Origin: Flavobacterium sp. HJJ | Lineage (GTDB): Bacteria > Bacteroidota > Bacteroidia > Flavobacteriales > Flavobacteriaceae | NCBI RefSeq assembly: GCF_015351475.1 | Contig: NZ_JADKPR010000004.1 | Span: 1 to 64,000 of the forward strand | Direction: 5' to 3' | Length of the DNA: 64,000 nucleotides | Position numbers and translations under genes: made by a program | Shown: piece after piece, positions 43,192 to 51,415 of the stretch | Layout: each line of letters begins with the position of its first letter | How positions within the stretch are numbered: position 1 is the stretch's first letter | Notes under the pieces: generated by a model | Database searches by the model: none | What the model saw: only the letters and a program-made list of their open reading frames with translations | What the model was told of the DNA's origin: nothing

Positions 43192-43258
43192 ATGACTGCA
43201 CTTAAAAAAAACTTAAAAGAATTGAAACATTTTCTGGCCGAAAAATGGAGATAAAAAT

Positions 43259-43672
43259 TTACTGTTTATGTAGTATTTCAGCAGTAATCAGGGTGAAAAA
43301 AAAGCACAATACTAATATAATTATACTTGCAATCATTATTTTTTTTAAGAGTGATTTCTCCATTTTTTTTGCTTGAGAATCAAATGCAGATGCAGAATTA
43401 ATTTTTGAAAATGTTTCAACAGTCTGCATATACTTTATCCATCCGCCGTTCTCATAAATCTGTTTTCCTAAATCTGTCAGATCACATCTAAAACCTTGAC
43501 TGCTTTCCAGCAAAACAAGTCCTTTTTTAACTAAAATATCTGCAAAGGCTTTGGAATTTTTCAGATTAAAACCATATTCATCCTTGAAATTAATACGCAT
43601 CATATATTGGGATTTCGATGCATACAGCAGCTTCATATTAACTTCTATGAGCTCATCAATATTTTCAAACAT
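43259..43672 (-). CDS. Hypothetical protein with one C-terminal membrane helix
   Basis: This 137-residue protein has a soluble part that could form a small winged-helix-like fold (AFADILVKKGLVLLESSQGF, then DLTDLGKQIYENGGW), followed by a single C-terminal transmembrane helix near residues 110-132. I do not recognise a family. It could be a tail-anchored regulator. It is divergent to the FAD oxidoreductase gene and alone on its strand. Confidence 0.7.
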   Translation of the reverse strand: MFENIDELIEVNMKLLYASKSQYMMRINFKDEYGFNLKNSKAFADILVKKGLVLLESSQGFRCDLTDLGKQIYENGGWIKYMQTVETFSKINSASAFDSQAKKMEKSLLKKIMIASIIILVLCFFFTLITAEILHKQ

Positions 43673-43881
43673 AACAAAGTATTTTAATTTAAATTTTCAG
43701 GTTCAGATTTCATCAAATGAAAAAATCTTATTAATAAAGCCTTTATTTACGTCACAATTATAATGCCAAATTATATCACATTTGAAATAATTACGTATTT
43801 CAAAAAACTTGTATCTTCGGATGATATTAGATAGAAGGTGTTTAAAACTAAAAAAATATTTAATTTTATAAAAAAAGTCAA

Positions 43882-44994
43882 ATGCAGTTAAGCTATTGGG
43901 AAATAAAGAATTGGTTTACTAACGTAGATTTTGCCATTGCGGGAAGCGGTATTGTAGGGCTTCATACCGCATTACGCCTGCGCGAAAAGTATCCAGCCAG
44001 TAAAATATTAATACTCGAAAAAGGAATGCTTCCGCAAGGTGCCAGTACTAAAAATGCAGGATTCGCCTGTTTTGGAAGTATTTCAGAAATCATAGAAGAT
44101 TTAAAATCACATACCGAAGAAGAAGTAATTCAGCTCATTCAAAAAAGATGGAACGGACTGCAGTTATTAAGAAAAAATCTTGGTGACAACGTGATTGACT
44201 TCAAGCCTTATGGAGGTTATGAATTGTTTTTAAAAGATGATGAAAGCAGTTTTTCAGAATGCTCGAATAAATTATCTTTCATAAACGATATTTTAAAACC
44301 TTTTTTTAAAGCGGATGTTTTTGCCAAAGAAGTAGACCGCTTTGGTTTTGGAAACATCCATGACTATTTAATTTTCAATCCCTTTGAAGCTCAAATCGAC
44401 ACTGGAAATATGATGCAGGCTTTGCTGAAAAAAGCAATTTCAGAAGATATTTTAATTCTCAACCAGCAGACTCTAACTTCTTATATTGATAACGAAAACA
44501 GTGTTGAAGTTGCCTTGGGAGATTTTAGCTTCACTGCCAAAAAATTATTGTTTGCAACCAATGGTTTCGCCAACGAACTCACCAAAGGCAGTGTAAAACC
44601 CGCAAGAGCACAGGTTCTAATCACAGAACCAATTCCAAATCTTGATATAAAGGGAACTTTTCATTTGGACAGAGGCTATTATTATTTTAGAAATATTGGT
44701 GATAGAATATTGCTTGGCGGAGGCAGAAATCTGGATTTTGAAACCGAAAACACGACCGAATTCGGCCAGACAGAAATTGTGCAAAAAAAATTGGAAGACT
44801 TATTAAAAAAAGTAATTTTGCCTAACCAAGAAGTTCAGATTGAACACCGATGGAGCGGCATTATGGGCATTGGCAACAGTAAAAAACCAATTATCGAACA
44901 ACTCTCTGAAAATGTGTACTGTGGCGTTCGTCTTGGTGGCATGGGAGTAGCAATAGGCAGTTTAATAGGAACAGAATTAGCAGATTTAGCATAA
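43882..44994 (+). CDS. FAD-dependent oxidoreductase (DAO family)
   Basis: This 370-residue protein has an N-terminal FAD-binding dinucleotide fold (FAIAGSGIVGLHTALRLREK), the next strand ILILEKGMLPQGASTKNAGF, and the C-terminal VYCGVRLGGMGVAIGS typical of the D-amino-acid oxidase/glycine oxidase superfamily. The substrate cannot be named. Only 3 bp separate it from mtgA, so the two are cotranscribed, although a metabolic link is unclear. Confidence 0.88.
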   Translation: MQLSYWEIKNWFTNVDFAIAGSGIVGLHTALRLREKYPASKILILEKGMLPQGASTKNAGFACFGSISEIIEDLKSHTEEEVIQLIQKRWNGLQLLRKNLGDNVIDFKPYGGYELFLKDDESSFSECSNKLSFINDILKPFFKADVFAKEVDRFGFGNIHDYLIFNPFEAQIDTGNMMQALLKKAISEDILILNQQTLTSYIDNENSVEVALGDFSFTAKKLLFATNGFANELTKGSVKPARAQVLITEPIPNLDIKGTFHLDRGYYYFRNIGDRILLGGGRNLDFETENTTEFGQTEIVQKKLEDLLKKVILPNQEVQIEHRWSGIMGIGNSKKPIIEQLSENVYCGVRLGGMGVAIGSLIGTELADLA

Positions 44995-44997
44995 AAA

Positions 44998-45741
44998 ATG
45001 GCAACCAAAATAACACCCAAAAAAACAACAAAGAAGCCCGCAAAAAAAAAACAGGGAGGCTTTATGACTAAAGTAAAATGGTTTTTACTCAAAGTATTGT
45101 TATGGTTTTTTGGACTATCAATAGCATCTGTTGTACTTTTTAAATTCGTGCCCGTTCCATTCACTCCTTTAATGGTTATCCGTTACTTCGAAAACAATTC
45201 GGCTGATAAAGAAAATCATTTCAGCCACGATTGGGAACCCATTGATAAAATTTCGATGAACCTGCAAAAAGCAGTGATTGCAAGCGAAGACGGTACTTTC
45301 CTAACACATAACGGTTTTGATTTTATAGCTATGCAAAAAGCCTATAAAAGCAATGAACGAGGCCGAAAGGTAAGAGGCGGAAGCACTATATCGCAGCAGA
45401 CTGCCAAAAATGTTTTCCTTTGGCAGGGACGAAGCTACCTTCGTAAAGGTCTGGAAGCTTATTTTACCGTTTTGATAGAACTCATTTGGGGCAAAAAACG
45501 CATCATGGAAGTATACCTCAATAGCATCGAAATGGGCGATGGCGTATACGGCGCTTATGCCGCAACCGAGCATTGGTATCGCAGAGACGCATCCAGTTTA
45601 ACGATGCAGCAGGCCGCCGGAATCGCAGCTATTCTGCCCAATCCAAGGAAATACAAAGCAACCAGTTCCTCATCGTACATCAACAATCGAAAGACAAAAA
45701 TTGTCCGGATTATGAGACAGATCGGAAAAGTGGAATATTAA
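44998..45741 (+). CDS. mtgA: Monofunctional peptidoglycan glycosyltransferase
   Basis: This 247-residue protein has a Lys-rich N-terminus, one membrane helix (about residues 25-45) and a GT51 transglycosylase domain. The family motifs are visible: [15 protein letters not shown] with the catalytic Glu near 99, [17 protein letters not shown] near 127, and [15 protein letters not shown] near 171. It lacks a transpeptidase domain and polymerises glycan strands from lipid II. It is the second gene of a two-gene operon. Confidence 0.94.
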   Translation: MATKITPKKTTKKPAKKKQGGFMTKVKWFLLKVLLWFFGLSIASVVLFKFVPVPFTPLMVIRYFENNSADKENHFSHDWEPIDKISMNLQKAVIASEDGTFLTHNGFDFIAMQKAYKSNERGRKVRGGSTISQQTAKNVFLWQGRSYLRKGLEAYFTVLIELIWGKKRIMEVYLNSIEMGDGVYGAYAATEHWYRRDASSLTMQQAAGIAAILPNPRKYKATSSSSYINNRKTKIVRIMRQIGKVEY

Positions 45742-45745
45742 AACA

Positions 45746-45776
45746 AAACCCCAATAGCAATTAGCCATTGGGGTTT
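45746..45776 (+). terminator. Terminator after mtgA
   Basis: The stem AAACCCCAAT / ATTGGGGTTT is followed by a run of T residues. Confidence 0.85.
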
Positions 45777-45830
45777 GTTTTTTTTGGAGCAGAAAGATTA
45801 GCCATTTTCAACAAGAATCCTCTCCGTTTC

Positions 45831-45917
45831 CATTACTCCCGAGCAATAGCGAACTGACAAAGTAATCTTATAATAAGCCGAACCCCGGCTTATAAGGATT
45901 TCCATTGTAATCGGGGC
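45831..45917 (-). repeat. Structured intergenic repeat, copy C
   Basis: On the minus strand it reads GCCCCGATTACAATGGAAATC, then the hairpin stem CTTATAAGCCG with loop GGGTT and the complementary arm carrying a 3-nt bulge, then GATTACTTTGTCAGTTCGCT. It matches copy B closely outside the stem. Confidence 0.8.
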
Positions 45918-45946
45918 AAAAATCAACATTCTGCTTTTTTAAAATT

Positions 45947-48154
45947 TTAAAATTTGAACGCAACACCCAAAACAAAATTCCTTCCCAGGTTAGGTATTCC
46001 AGAAGCTGCCAATCGTGACAGATGCGGAATATACGTTTTGTTCAGCAGATTGTTTCCATTCAGATTAACGTCAAAAGCAGTTTTTCCGAGATTTACTTTT
46101 CCGCCAAAACCCATATTCAGCAAAGTGTAGCCATCCGAAGGAATATCAAAACCGCTAATTTTCTTCTGACTCAAAGTAGTTGAAACATTCAAAGTTGCAA
46201 AACTGTCCTCAAGCCATTTACCAAGTTTAAAATCGGTTTTTATTGTGTTGTCCCAGTTGTTCGCCGGAATTTGAGGCAAGTAACCTCCATCCTGCAGTTT
46301 TCCGGTTACGGTTTCAAAATTGGTTTCAAAATGCAGCCAATCCAACGGATGCGGGTGAATGTGCAGTGCAGCTTCTCCACCGTAAAGACTGGCATTGTTC
46401 TGAATATAATCATACACTTTAAAACCATCTATTTCGGCACCGCTTGGAGAGGAATAGATATAATCGCTGATATGATTGTAAAAACCGCTTACGCTAAATT
46501 CAAAATGAGTGCTTTTGTATTCCAAATCCAAATCGGTCTGGAGGTTTTGCTCAGTTTTCAAATTAGAATTTCCAATTTCATAACGAAATGTGCCTTCGTG
46601 AACACCATTGGACGAAAGTTCCGCCAGATTTGGAGCTCTAAAACCTGTTGCTGCATTTAATCGAAAAGTCAAATCTTTAGCAAAATTTGTTTTGTATCCC
46701 AATGAGGCATTGAAACTGTCATACTTTTTATCAAGTGCTTCAAAATAACCTTCTTCATCAGCAATTCCATGTTCGTCAGAAACTAAATGTCTGTTATCAA
46801 ATCGAATACCTGCCTGTAAAGAATTTGAACCCCAGCCATAAATCCCTGTTGCAAAAATCCCAAAATCATTGGTCGCTGCATTTGGAATTAAATATTCTTC
46901 CCCCAAGTTTTTATTGCTTTGGGACATTCCCTGAACGCCAACAATAGTCTCTACTTTGCCTATTGCCGGCAGATAGTATTTGACATTATAATCGAATGTG
47001 TTTAAAACCATATGAAGGACCGCCACATCACTGTCTTCAAACTCGCTCCGGTCATTTTGAATAAATCCCAAATTCACATCCATTTTTGAATTACTAAAAA
47101 ATAGCGTGTTGTTCAGAGAGAATAAATTATTGGAAACACCTTGTTTTGGGAAAGCGGTTTTTTTAGTTGTAGTTTGATCCGCAATTCCATCTTCGGGAAT
47201 TCCTAAATCCAAGTTATTGTAATTGTATCTCAAAACGCTCGAAAATTTGGCATTACTATACCCGATTCCTGCTTTGAAATCCATTTCCTGAAAACGGGTG
47301 TTAGTCACACGGTCACCATCGGGAATTTTATAATCAGATTGGGTGCTGTAAGCACCGCGGATTAAATATTTCCAATTATCAGTAGATGCTTTCAGCCCTA
47401 AAGTTGTGTTTGATCCAAGTGTATTTGAAAACATCCGCTGTCCAAAATCACCTTGAAAAGTATTGGCCAAAGCAAATTTTTCGGGATTAAAAAACAGAAC
47501 GCCGCCCAGCGCATCCGAACCATACAGTAAAGAAGCCGGACCTTTTATAACTTCAACATTTTCCACTCCGGCATCATTTAATCCCAAACCGTGTTCGTCA
47601 CCAAACTGCTGATTCTCCAATCTAATTCCTTGTGTATAAACCAAAACACGGTTACCGCTCAATCCGCGGATTACTGGTTTTCCGATTGATGTTCCCGTAG
47701 AAACCTGCGAAACTCCAGGAATTGCTGCCAAGCCTTCTATCAAAGTGGCGCTTCCTTTTTCCTGCATAGATTTCACGCTTTCGCGGTCGACTTTCATCAC
47801 GTTTTGGGACTGTAACTTGGAGAAAGGGGTGGAGACAATAACCTCGTCCATTTGAAAAGCCATTTCATCCATAACGATATCGAGTGTCTGCGTATTTTGA
47901 ACTTTTTGGATCTTTTTGTTTTGCCCCGCAAAACCTACATATGAAAACACCAGAGTTTCCTCTCCGTTTGGAAGTCCGCTCAAAGTATACATTCCGTTTT
48001 CATCTGTTTTTGCTGACTTATGCGCCTCATCAGCATAAACGACAACTCCAATTAAAGGACTGTTTTTGGTATCGGTTACTTTTCCCGTTACGGTGTTTTG
48101 TGCCTGTAAAAAAGTGGTAAGTCCTAGAAAGAGGACTAATAAATATTGTTTCAT
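45947..48154 (-). CDS. TonB-dependent outer membrane receptor, metal or cobalamin type
   Basis: From the internal ATG at 48154 the protein has 735 residues, with signal peptide MKQYLLVLFLGLTTFLQAQ. A carboxypeptidase-regulatory-like domain follows (TVTGKVTDTKNSPLIGVVV), then a plug (VIRGLSGNRVLVYTQGIRLE, then VEVIKGPASLLYGSDALGGV) and a barrel ending in FVLGVAFKF. The gene upstream encodes a small His/Cys-rich membrane protein, which suggests a metal substrate, but this is inference. A 400-bp repeat-rich spacer separates the two. Confidence 0.88.
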   Translation of the reverse strand: MKQYLLVLFLGLTTFLQAQNTVTGKVTDTKNSPLIGVVVYADEAHKSAKTDENGMYTLSGLPNGEETLVFSYVGFAGQNKKIQKVQNTQTLDIVMDEMAFQMDEVIVSTPFSKLQSQNVMKVDRESVKSMQEKGSATLIEGLAAIPGVSQVSTGTSIGKPVIRGLSGNRVLVYTQGIRLENQQFGDEHGLGLNDAGVENVEVIKGPASLLYGSDALGGVLFFNPEKFALANTFQGDFGQRMFSNTLGSNTTLGLKASTDNWKYLIRGAYSTQSDYKIPDGDRVTNTRFQEMDFKAGIGYSNAKFSSVLRYNYNNLDLGIPEDGIADQTTTKKTAFPKQGVSNNLFSLNNTLFFSNSKMDVNLGFIQNDRSEFEDSDVAVLHMVLNTFDYNVKYYLPAIGKVETIVGVQGMSQSNKNLGEEYLIPNAATNDFGIFATGIYGWGSNSLQAGIRFDNRHLVSDEHGIADEEGYFEALDKKYDSFNASLGYKTNFAKDLTFRLNAATGFRAPNLAELSSNGVHEGTFRYEIGNSNLKTEQNLQTDLDLEYKSTHFEFSVSGFYNHISDYIYSSPSGAEIDGFKVYDYIQNNASLYGGEAALHIHPHPLDWLHFETNFETVTGKLQDGGYLPQIPANNWDNTIKTDFKLGKWLEDSFATLNVSTTLSQKKISGFDIPSDGYTLLNMGFGGKVNLGKTAFDVNLNGNNLLNKTYIPHLSRLAASGIPNLGRNFVLGVAFKF

Positions 48155-48307
48155 ATAATGTATGTTATTTTCCAATCAATGATCTTTTTAAAAGACAGCA
48201 ATGATTGAAAATGTTTTGTGAATAGTTGAATTAGAGACTAAATCTCTTATTGGATTTAGCCTTTGTGGTGCTTTTTTTATTTGAAAAATTTACAAATTCC
48301 GCAATAG

Positions 48308-48348
48308 AACACGGATGACGCAGATCAAACAGATTTGCGCGGATTTAT
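48308..48348. repeat. ACGGATGACGCAGATCAAAC-type dispersed repeat
   Basis: The phrase resembles short repeats of the GGATGACGCGGAT type that are scattered in intergenic DNA of many Bacteroidota. The gap 48155-48551 also holds a weak hairpin (48236-48262) and copy B of the structured repeat. Confidence 0.4.
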
Positions 48349-48413
48349 GGATTATGCCAAAAATATTTGATAACGTTTGGCAATAATTCCAAAAATGCAC
48401 TACGACGGCTCTT

Positions 48414-48500
48414 TAGCCCCGATTGCAGCAAAAATCCTTGTGTGCCGGTGTTCGGCATACAAGATTACTTCGTCAGTTCGCTATCGCTCGGGTGCAACGG
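48414..48500 (+). repeat. Structured intergenic repeat, copy B
   Basis: It reads TAGCCCCGATTGCAGC, AAAATC, then the hairpin CTTGTGTGCCG-GTGTT-CGGCATACAAG (48438-48464, one G-T pair) and ATTACTTCGTCAGTTCGCTA. The stem differs from copies A and C while keeping its pairing. Confidence 0.8.
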
Positions 48501-48551
48501 AAAACGGAACTATTATTGCCGATAAAGCCAATTCTTTCGCTTCAAATAATT

Positions 48552-48902
48552 TTAGCGGCAGTTATGAATTGGGGGGCCGCGATGGGAATACAGACTGCCC
48601 GAAAATGAAAAAATAGATTCGGTGTATGTAAAGAAATAAGGAATATTATATTTCCCAGCGAAGAATGCATAGGAATATTTTATTGGTGTTATAAAACTGC
48701 TAAAACCAAACTGGCAAACATAACAATGGTCAAAACTATGATGCTGGTGTGTAAACTCGGCACTGGAATTATAAGTGTGATGACATTCTTTTTCGGAAAA
48801 CTTCTCTTGAAGGTGGCTTATACTATCAAAAGACTGAAACAATATTGAGAACAATATTGTAACAACTAATGAGAGATTTATTATGAGCTGTTTCCTTTTC
48901 AC
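48552..48902 (-). CDS. Small His/Cys-rich membrane protein, probable GTG start
   Basis: Starting at GTG 48902 the protein has 116 residues: one N-terminal membrane helix (QLIINLSLVVTILFSILFQS), then a His/Cys cluster (EFTHQHHSFDHCYVCQFGFS) and a Gly-Pro-Pro-containing tail. Small proteins of this kind often precede metal-related TonB receptors in Bacteroidota, so metal binding is plausible but unproven. The upstream ATG at 48923 would put the start before the promoter's -7 element, so GTG at 48902 is preferred. The transcript would be nearly leaderless. Confidence 0.65.
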   Translation of the reverse strand: MKRKQLIINLSLVVTILFSILFQSFDSISHLQEKFSEKECHHTYNSSAEFTHQHHSFDHCYVCQFGFSSFITPIKYSYAFFAGKYNIPYFFTYTESIFSFSGSLYSHRGPPIHNCR

Positions 48903-48906
48903 GCTG

Positions 48907-48934
48907 CAAAGGTAGTAAAACAAAAAAACTACAA
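48907..48934 (-). promoter_or_regulatory. Promoter of the His/Cys-rich gene
   Basis: On the minus strand TTG (48934-48932), a 17-bp spacer and TACCTTTG (48914-48907) match the consensus. The TTG lies inside the upstream terminator hairpin. Confidence 0.7.
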
Positions 48935-48952
48935 CCGTTTAAATTGTAGTTT
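48926..48952 (-). terminator. Terminator of the gluzincin gene
   Basis: The 9-bp stem AAACTACAA / TTGTAGTTT with a 9-nt loop is followed by a T-run on the minus strand. Confidence 0.75.
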
Positions 48953-48995
48953 TTGTAGTTATTAAAATGTAAAAAGAATTAAAGCAATTTTCTTT

Positions 48996-50150
48996 CTATT
49001 TTACATTATACTCTTTTATTGTCTTTATAACTAATGTTTCCACTTCTCTATAGCTCATCCCAAATTGTTTTTCTAAAACCGAATTAAAGTTTTCCTTGTT
49101 GGAATTGTACAATTTCCAAATTCCTTCTTTGCCCTGTTTTTCATAAACAAGTTTGCAAATTACTCCGCCGGTGACATATAAAATACTGTTATCAAATTTA
49201 TTCCTGATTTTAAAAGTCATTATATCATCTAATGTAATTTTTTCCTGTTTTTGAAATGTTTTTGAAACTCCTTTTAATGCTTCTTCAAAAGTTTCCTTAC
49301 TGTTTGGTCCTGCCAGCCATGTAGCTATGCCTTCAGTAATAATCATTGGGCATCCTGAAACATTATCTTTTGAAGCAGGAAATAACATATGAACAAACTC
49401 GTGTGGATAGCTCTCTTTGCCATAGGTTGTAAAAATTTCTCGAATAGAAGTCAATGTTTGCCCTCCTAAATACGACATCCAATAATCAAAATTATAAAGT
49501 TTACCCATTTCATCTGAATTCGGCAATATGTAATATGTAAAAGGTTCCACTTTGAGATTAAACTGCTTCGCTGTTTTTTCGCAAAAAGCTATCGCCTTTG
49601 ACGCTTCTTTTTTGTTGAAATCACAATCTGGATGTATTACATAATTAATAAATTTATATTGGTATTTCTCCCATTTTCGAGTGTCATAGGAAATTGTATT
49701 CTCTAATTTAAATTGCCCTGCAGCATCTCTCACAGCATACAATTTCGTAATATAATCCGGATTGAATTTTTCATCTTCAGCGTCTGGACATTTGGCAGCA
49801 AAAATAGTTTTGATTTGATATCTATTTGCTGCAATACTGTCAATTTGCAATATTTTAGGAATATCGTTAGCAAAAAACTTAATCGAATTGTTGTAAAAAA
49901 ACATTTTACCGGCGGACCTGTCGACGACCATTTTATTTTTTAAATAGTATTTCGCTTCCTTTATGTTCCAATTGGGATTTTGATAAATGCTGTCTGGTCT
50001 TGAATTAAGGTAGTTTTTGTATAGATGATATACTTGTTTTACAGATACTTTAGAGGTATCTACTCTCGCCGAAATATTTGGCACAATATTTTGTCCATTA
50101 GAAGTTACAGCAATTGAAAAAAGTAGAATTAACAACTTATAATTTTTCAT
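48996..50150 (-). CDS. Exported gluzincin-type metallopeptidase-like protein
   Basis: From the ATG at 50150 the protein has 384 residues with signal peptide MKNYKLLILLFSIAVTSNGQ. The zinc motif is SYPHEFVHMLF near residue 258, followed by ITEGIATWLAG near 285, the HExxH...E arrangement of gluzincins. The N-terminal 150 residues are mixed alpha/beta without a recognisable family. It may be a small secreted peptidase. It ends at the terminator 48926-48952, and asd lies upstream behind its own terminator. Confidence 0.75.
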   Translation of the reverse strand: MKNYKLLILLFSIAVTSNGQNIVPNISARVDTSKVSVKQVYHLYKNYLNSRPDSIYQNPNWNIKEAKYYLKNKMVVDRSAGKMFFYNNSIKFFANDIPKILQIDSIAANRYQIKTIFAAKCPDAEDEKFNPDYITKLYAVRDAAGQFKLENTISYDTRKWEKYQYKFINYVIHPDCDFNKKEASKAIAFCEKTAKQFNLKVEPFTYYILPNSDEMGKLYNFDYWMSYLGGQTLTSIREIFTTYGKESYPHEFVHMLFPASKDNVSGCPMIITEGIATWLAGPNSKETFEEALKGVSKTFQKQEKITLDDIMTFKIRNKFDNSILYVTGGVICKLVYEKQGKEGIWKLYNSNKENFNSVLEKQFGMSYREVETLVIKTIKEYNVK

Positions 50151-50207
50151 TTTATCCCAACTATATATTAACATTCTGAAGAAGTTTTCACCCGAAAATA
50201 AATAAAA

Positions 50208-50235
50208 AAACTACAACTATTTAAAGTTGTAGTTT
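50208..50235 (-). terminator. Terminator of asd
   Basis: A perfect 11-bp stem (AAACTACAACT / AGTTGTAGTTT) with a 6-nt loop and a T-rich tail on the minus strand. It is very similar to the terminator at 48926-48952. Confidence 0.88.
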
Positions 50236-50261
50236 CTTTATTTATTAATTCTAAAAATGGA

Positions 50262-51251
50262 TTAAACCAATTTTGCTGCAATTAAGTATTCTGCAATCTG
50301 AATAGTATTTGTAGCGGCACCTTTTCTTAAGTTATCGGCAACAATCCACATATTCAAAGTATTGTCCTGACTTTCGTCACGACGGATACGGCCGACGAAA
50401 ACATCATTTTTACCTTCGGCATATTTTGGCATTGGATAAGTAAAAGTATCTAAATTATCCTGAACCACCACACCGTCAGTCTGGCTCAAAATAGTTCTAA
50501 CCTCGTTTACGTCAAAATCATTGCTGAATTCAACATTCACCGCTTCGCTATGTCCGCCTACAACAGGCACACGAACCGCAGTAGCCGTTACTTTGATAGA
50601 ATCGTCGCTTAAGATTTTTTTGGTTTCTTTCACCAATTTCATCTCTTCTTTAGTGTATCCGTTATCTTCAAAAACGTCACATTGCGGGATACAGTTACGG
50701 TTGATTTCGTATTTGTAAACCATATCGCCTTTTACTCCGGCCACTTCGTTTTCGAATTGCTGAACCGCTTTTACACCAGTTCCAGTGATCGATTGGTAAG
50801 TAGAAACGATTACACGTTTTACATTATATTTTTTGTGCAATGGAGCCAAAGCCAATACCATTTGAATGGTAGAACAGTTTGGATTGGCAATTATTTTGTC
50901 CTCTTTTGTCAATTGATTGGCATTGATTTCAGGAACAACCAATTTTTTAGTTGGATCCATTCTCCAAGCTGATGAATTGTCAATAACAGTAGTTCCTGCT
51001 TCAGCAAATTTTGGAGCCCATTCCAATGAAGTTCCCCCGCCTGCAGAAAATAAAGCTATATCCGCTTTCATATCTACTGCTGTCTGCAATCCAACCACGG
51101 TATGTTTTTGCCCTTTGAATTCAATTACTTTACCAACTGATCTTTCAGAAGCTACAAGAATTAATTCTGTGTATGGAAAATTTCTTTCTTCTAATACTTT
51201 CAACATGATCTCGCCAACCATTCCGGTAGCTCCTACAACTGCTATTTTCAT
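50262..51251 (-). CDS. asd: Aspartate-semialdehyde dehydrogenase
   Basis: This 329-residue enzyme reduces aspartyl phosphate to aspartate semialdehyde with NADPH, at the branch to lysine, diaminopimelate, methionine and threonine. The NADP-binding motif is VVGATGMVGEIMLKVL, the catalytic Cys sits in IANPNCSTIQMVLAL near residue 125, and GGHSEAVNVEF carries the acid-base His. Length is normal. It has its own promoter and terminator. Confidence 0.97.
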   Translation of the reverse strand: MKIAVVGATGMVGEIMLKVLEERNFPYTELILVASERSVGKVIEFKGQKHTVVGLQTAVDMKADIALFSAGGGTSLEWAPKFAEAGTTVIDNSSAWRMDPTKKLVVPEINANQLTKEDKIIANPNCSTIQMVLALAPLHKKYNVKRVIVSTYQSITGTGVKAVQQFENEVAGVKGDMVYKYEINRNCIPQCDVFEDNGYTKEEMKLVKETKKILSDDSIKVTATAVRVPVVGGHSEAVNVEFSNDFDVNEVRTILSQTDGVVVQDNLDTFTYPMPKYAEGKNDVFVGRIRRDESQDNTLNMWIVADNLRKGAATNTIQIAEYLIAAKLV

Positions 51252-51288
51252 TCTATATATTTTTATTGTGTATTTCTATTTTGAAGGA

Positions 51289-51318
51289 CAAAAGTATGTA
51301 ATATTCAAAACAAAACAA
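51289..51318 (-). promoter_or_regulatory. Promoter of asd
   Basis: On the minus strand TTG (51318-51316), a 19-bp spacer and TACTTTTG (51296-51289) match the consensus, 38 bp before the start. Confidence 0.65.
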
Positions 51319-51415
51319 TGGTCTTCACAAAAATTAACAAATTGTTATAAATCAAACAAAGTTGTTGTTAGGCTACTGAGATACTAACCTTTTTGGAACA
51401 AAAATCACCTGCCTC

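Noticed and set aside
48377-48616. 79-residue ORF over the structured repeat
   Set aside because: It consists of repeat DNA and varies between copies; there is no sign of coding.
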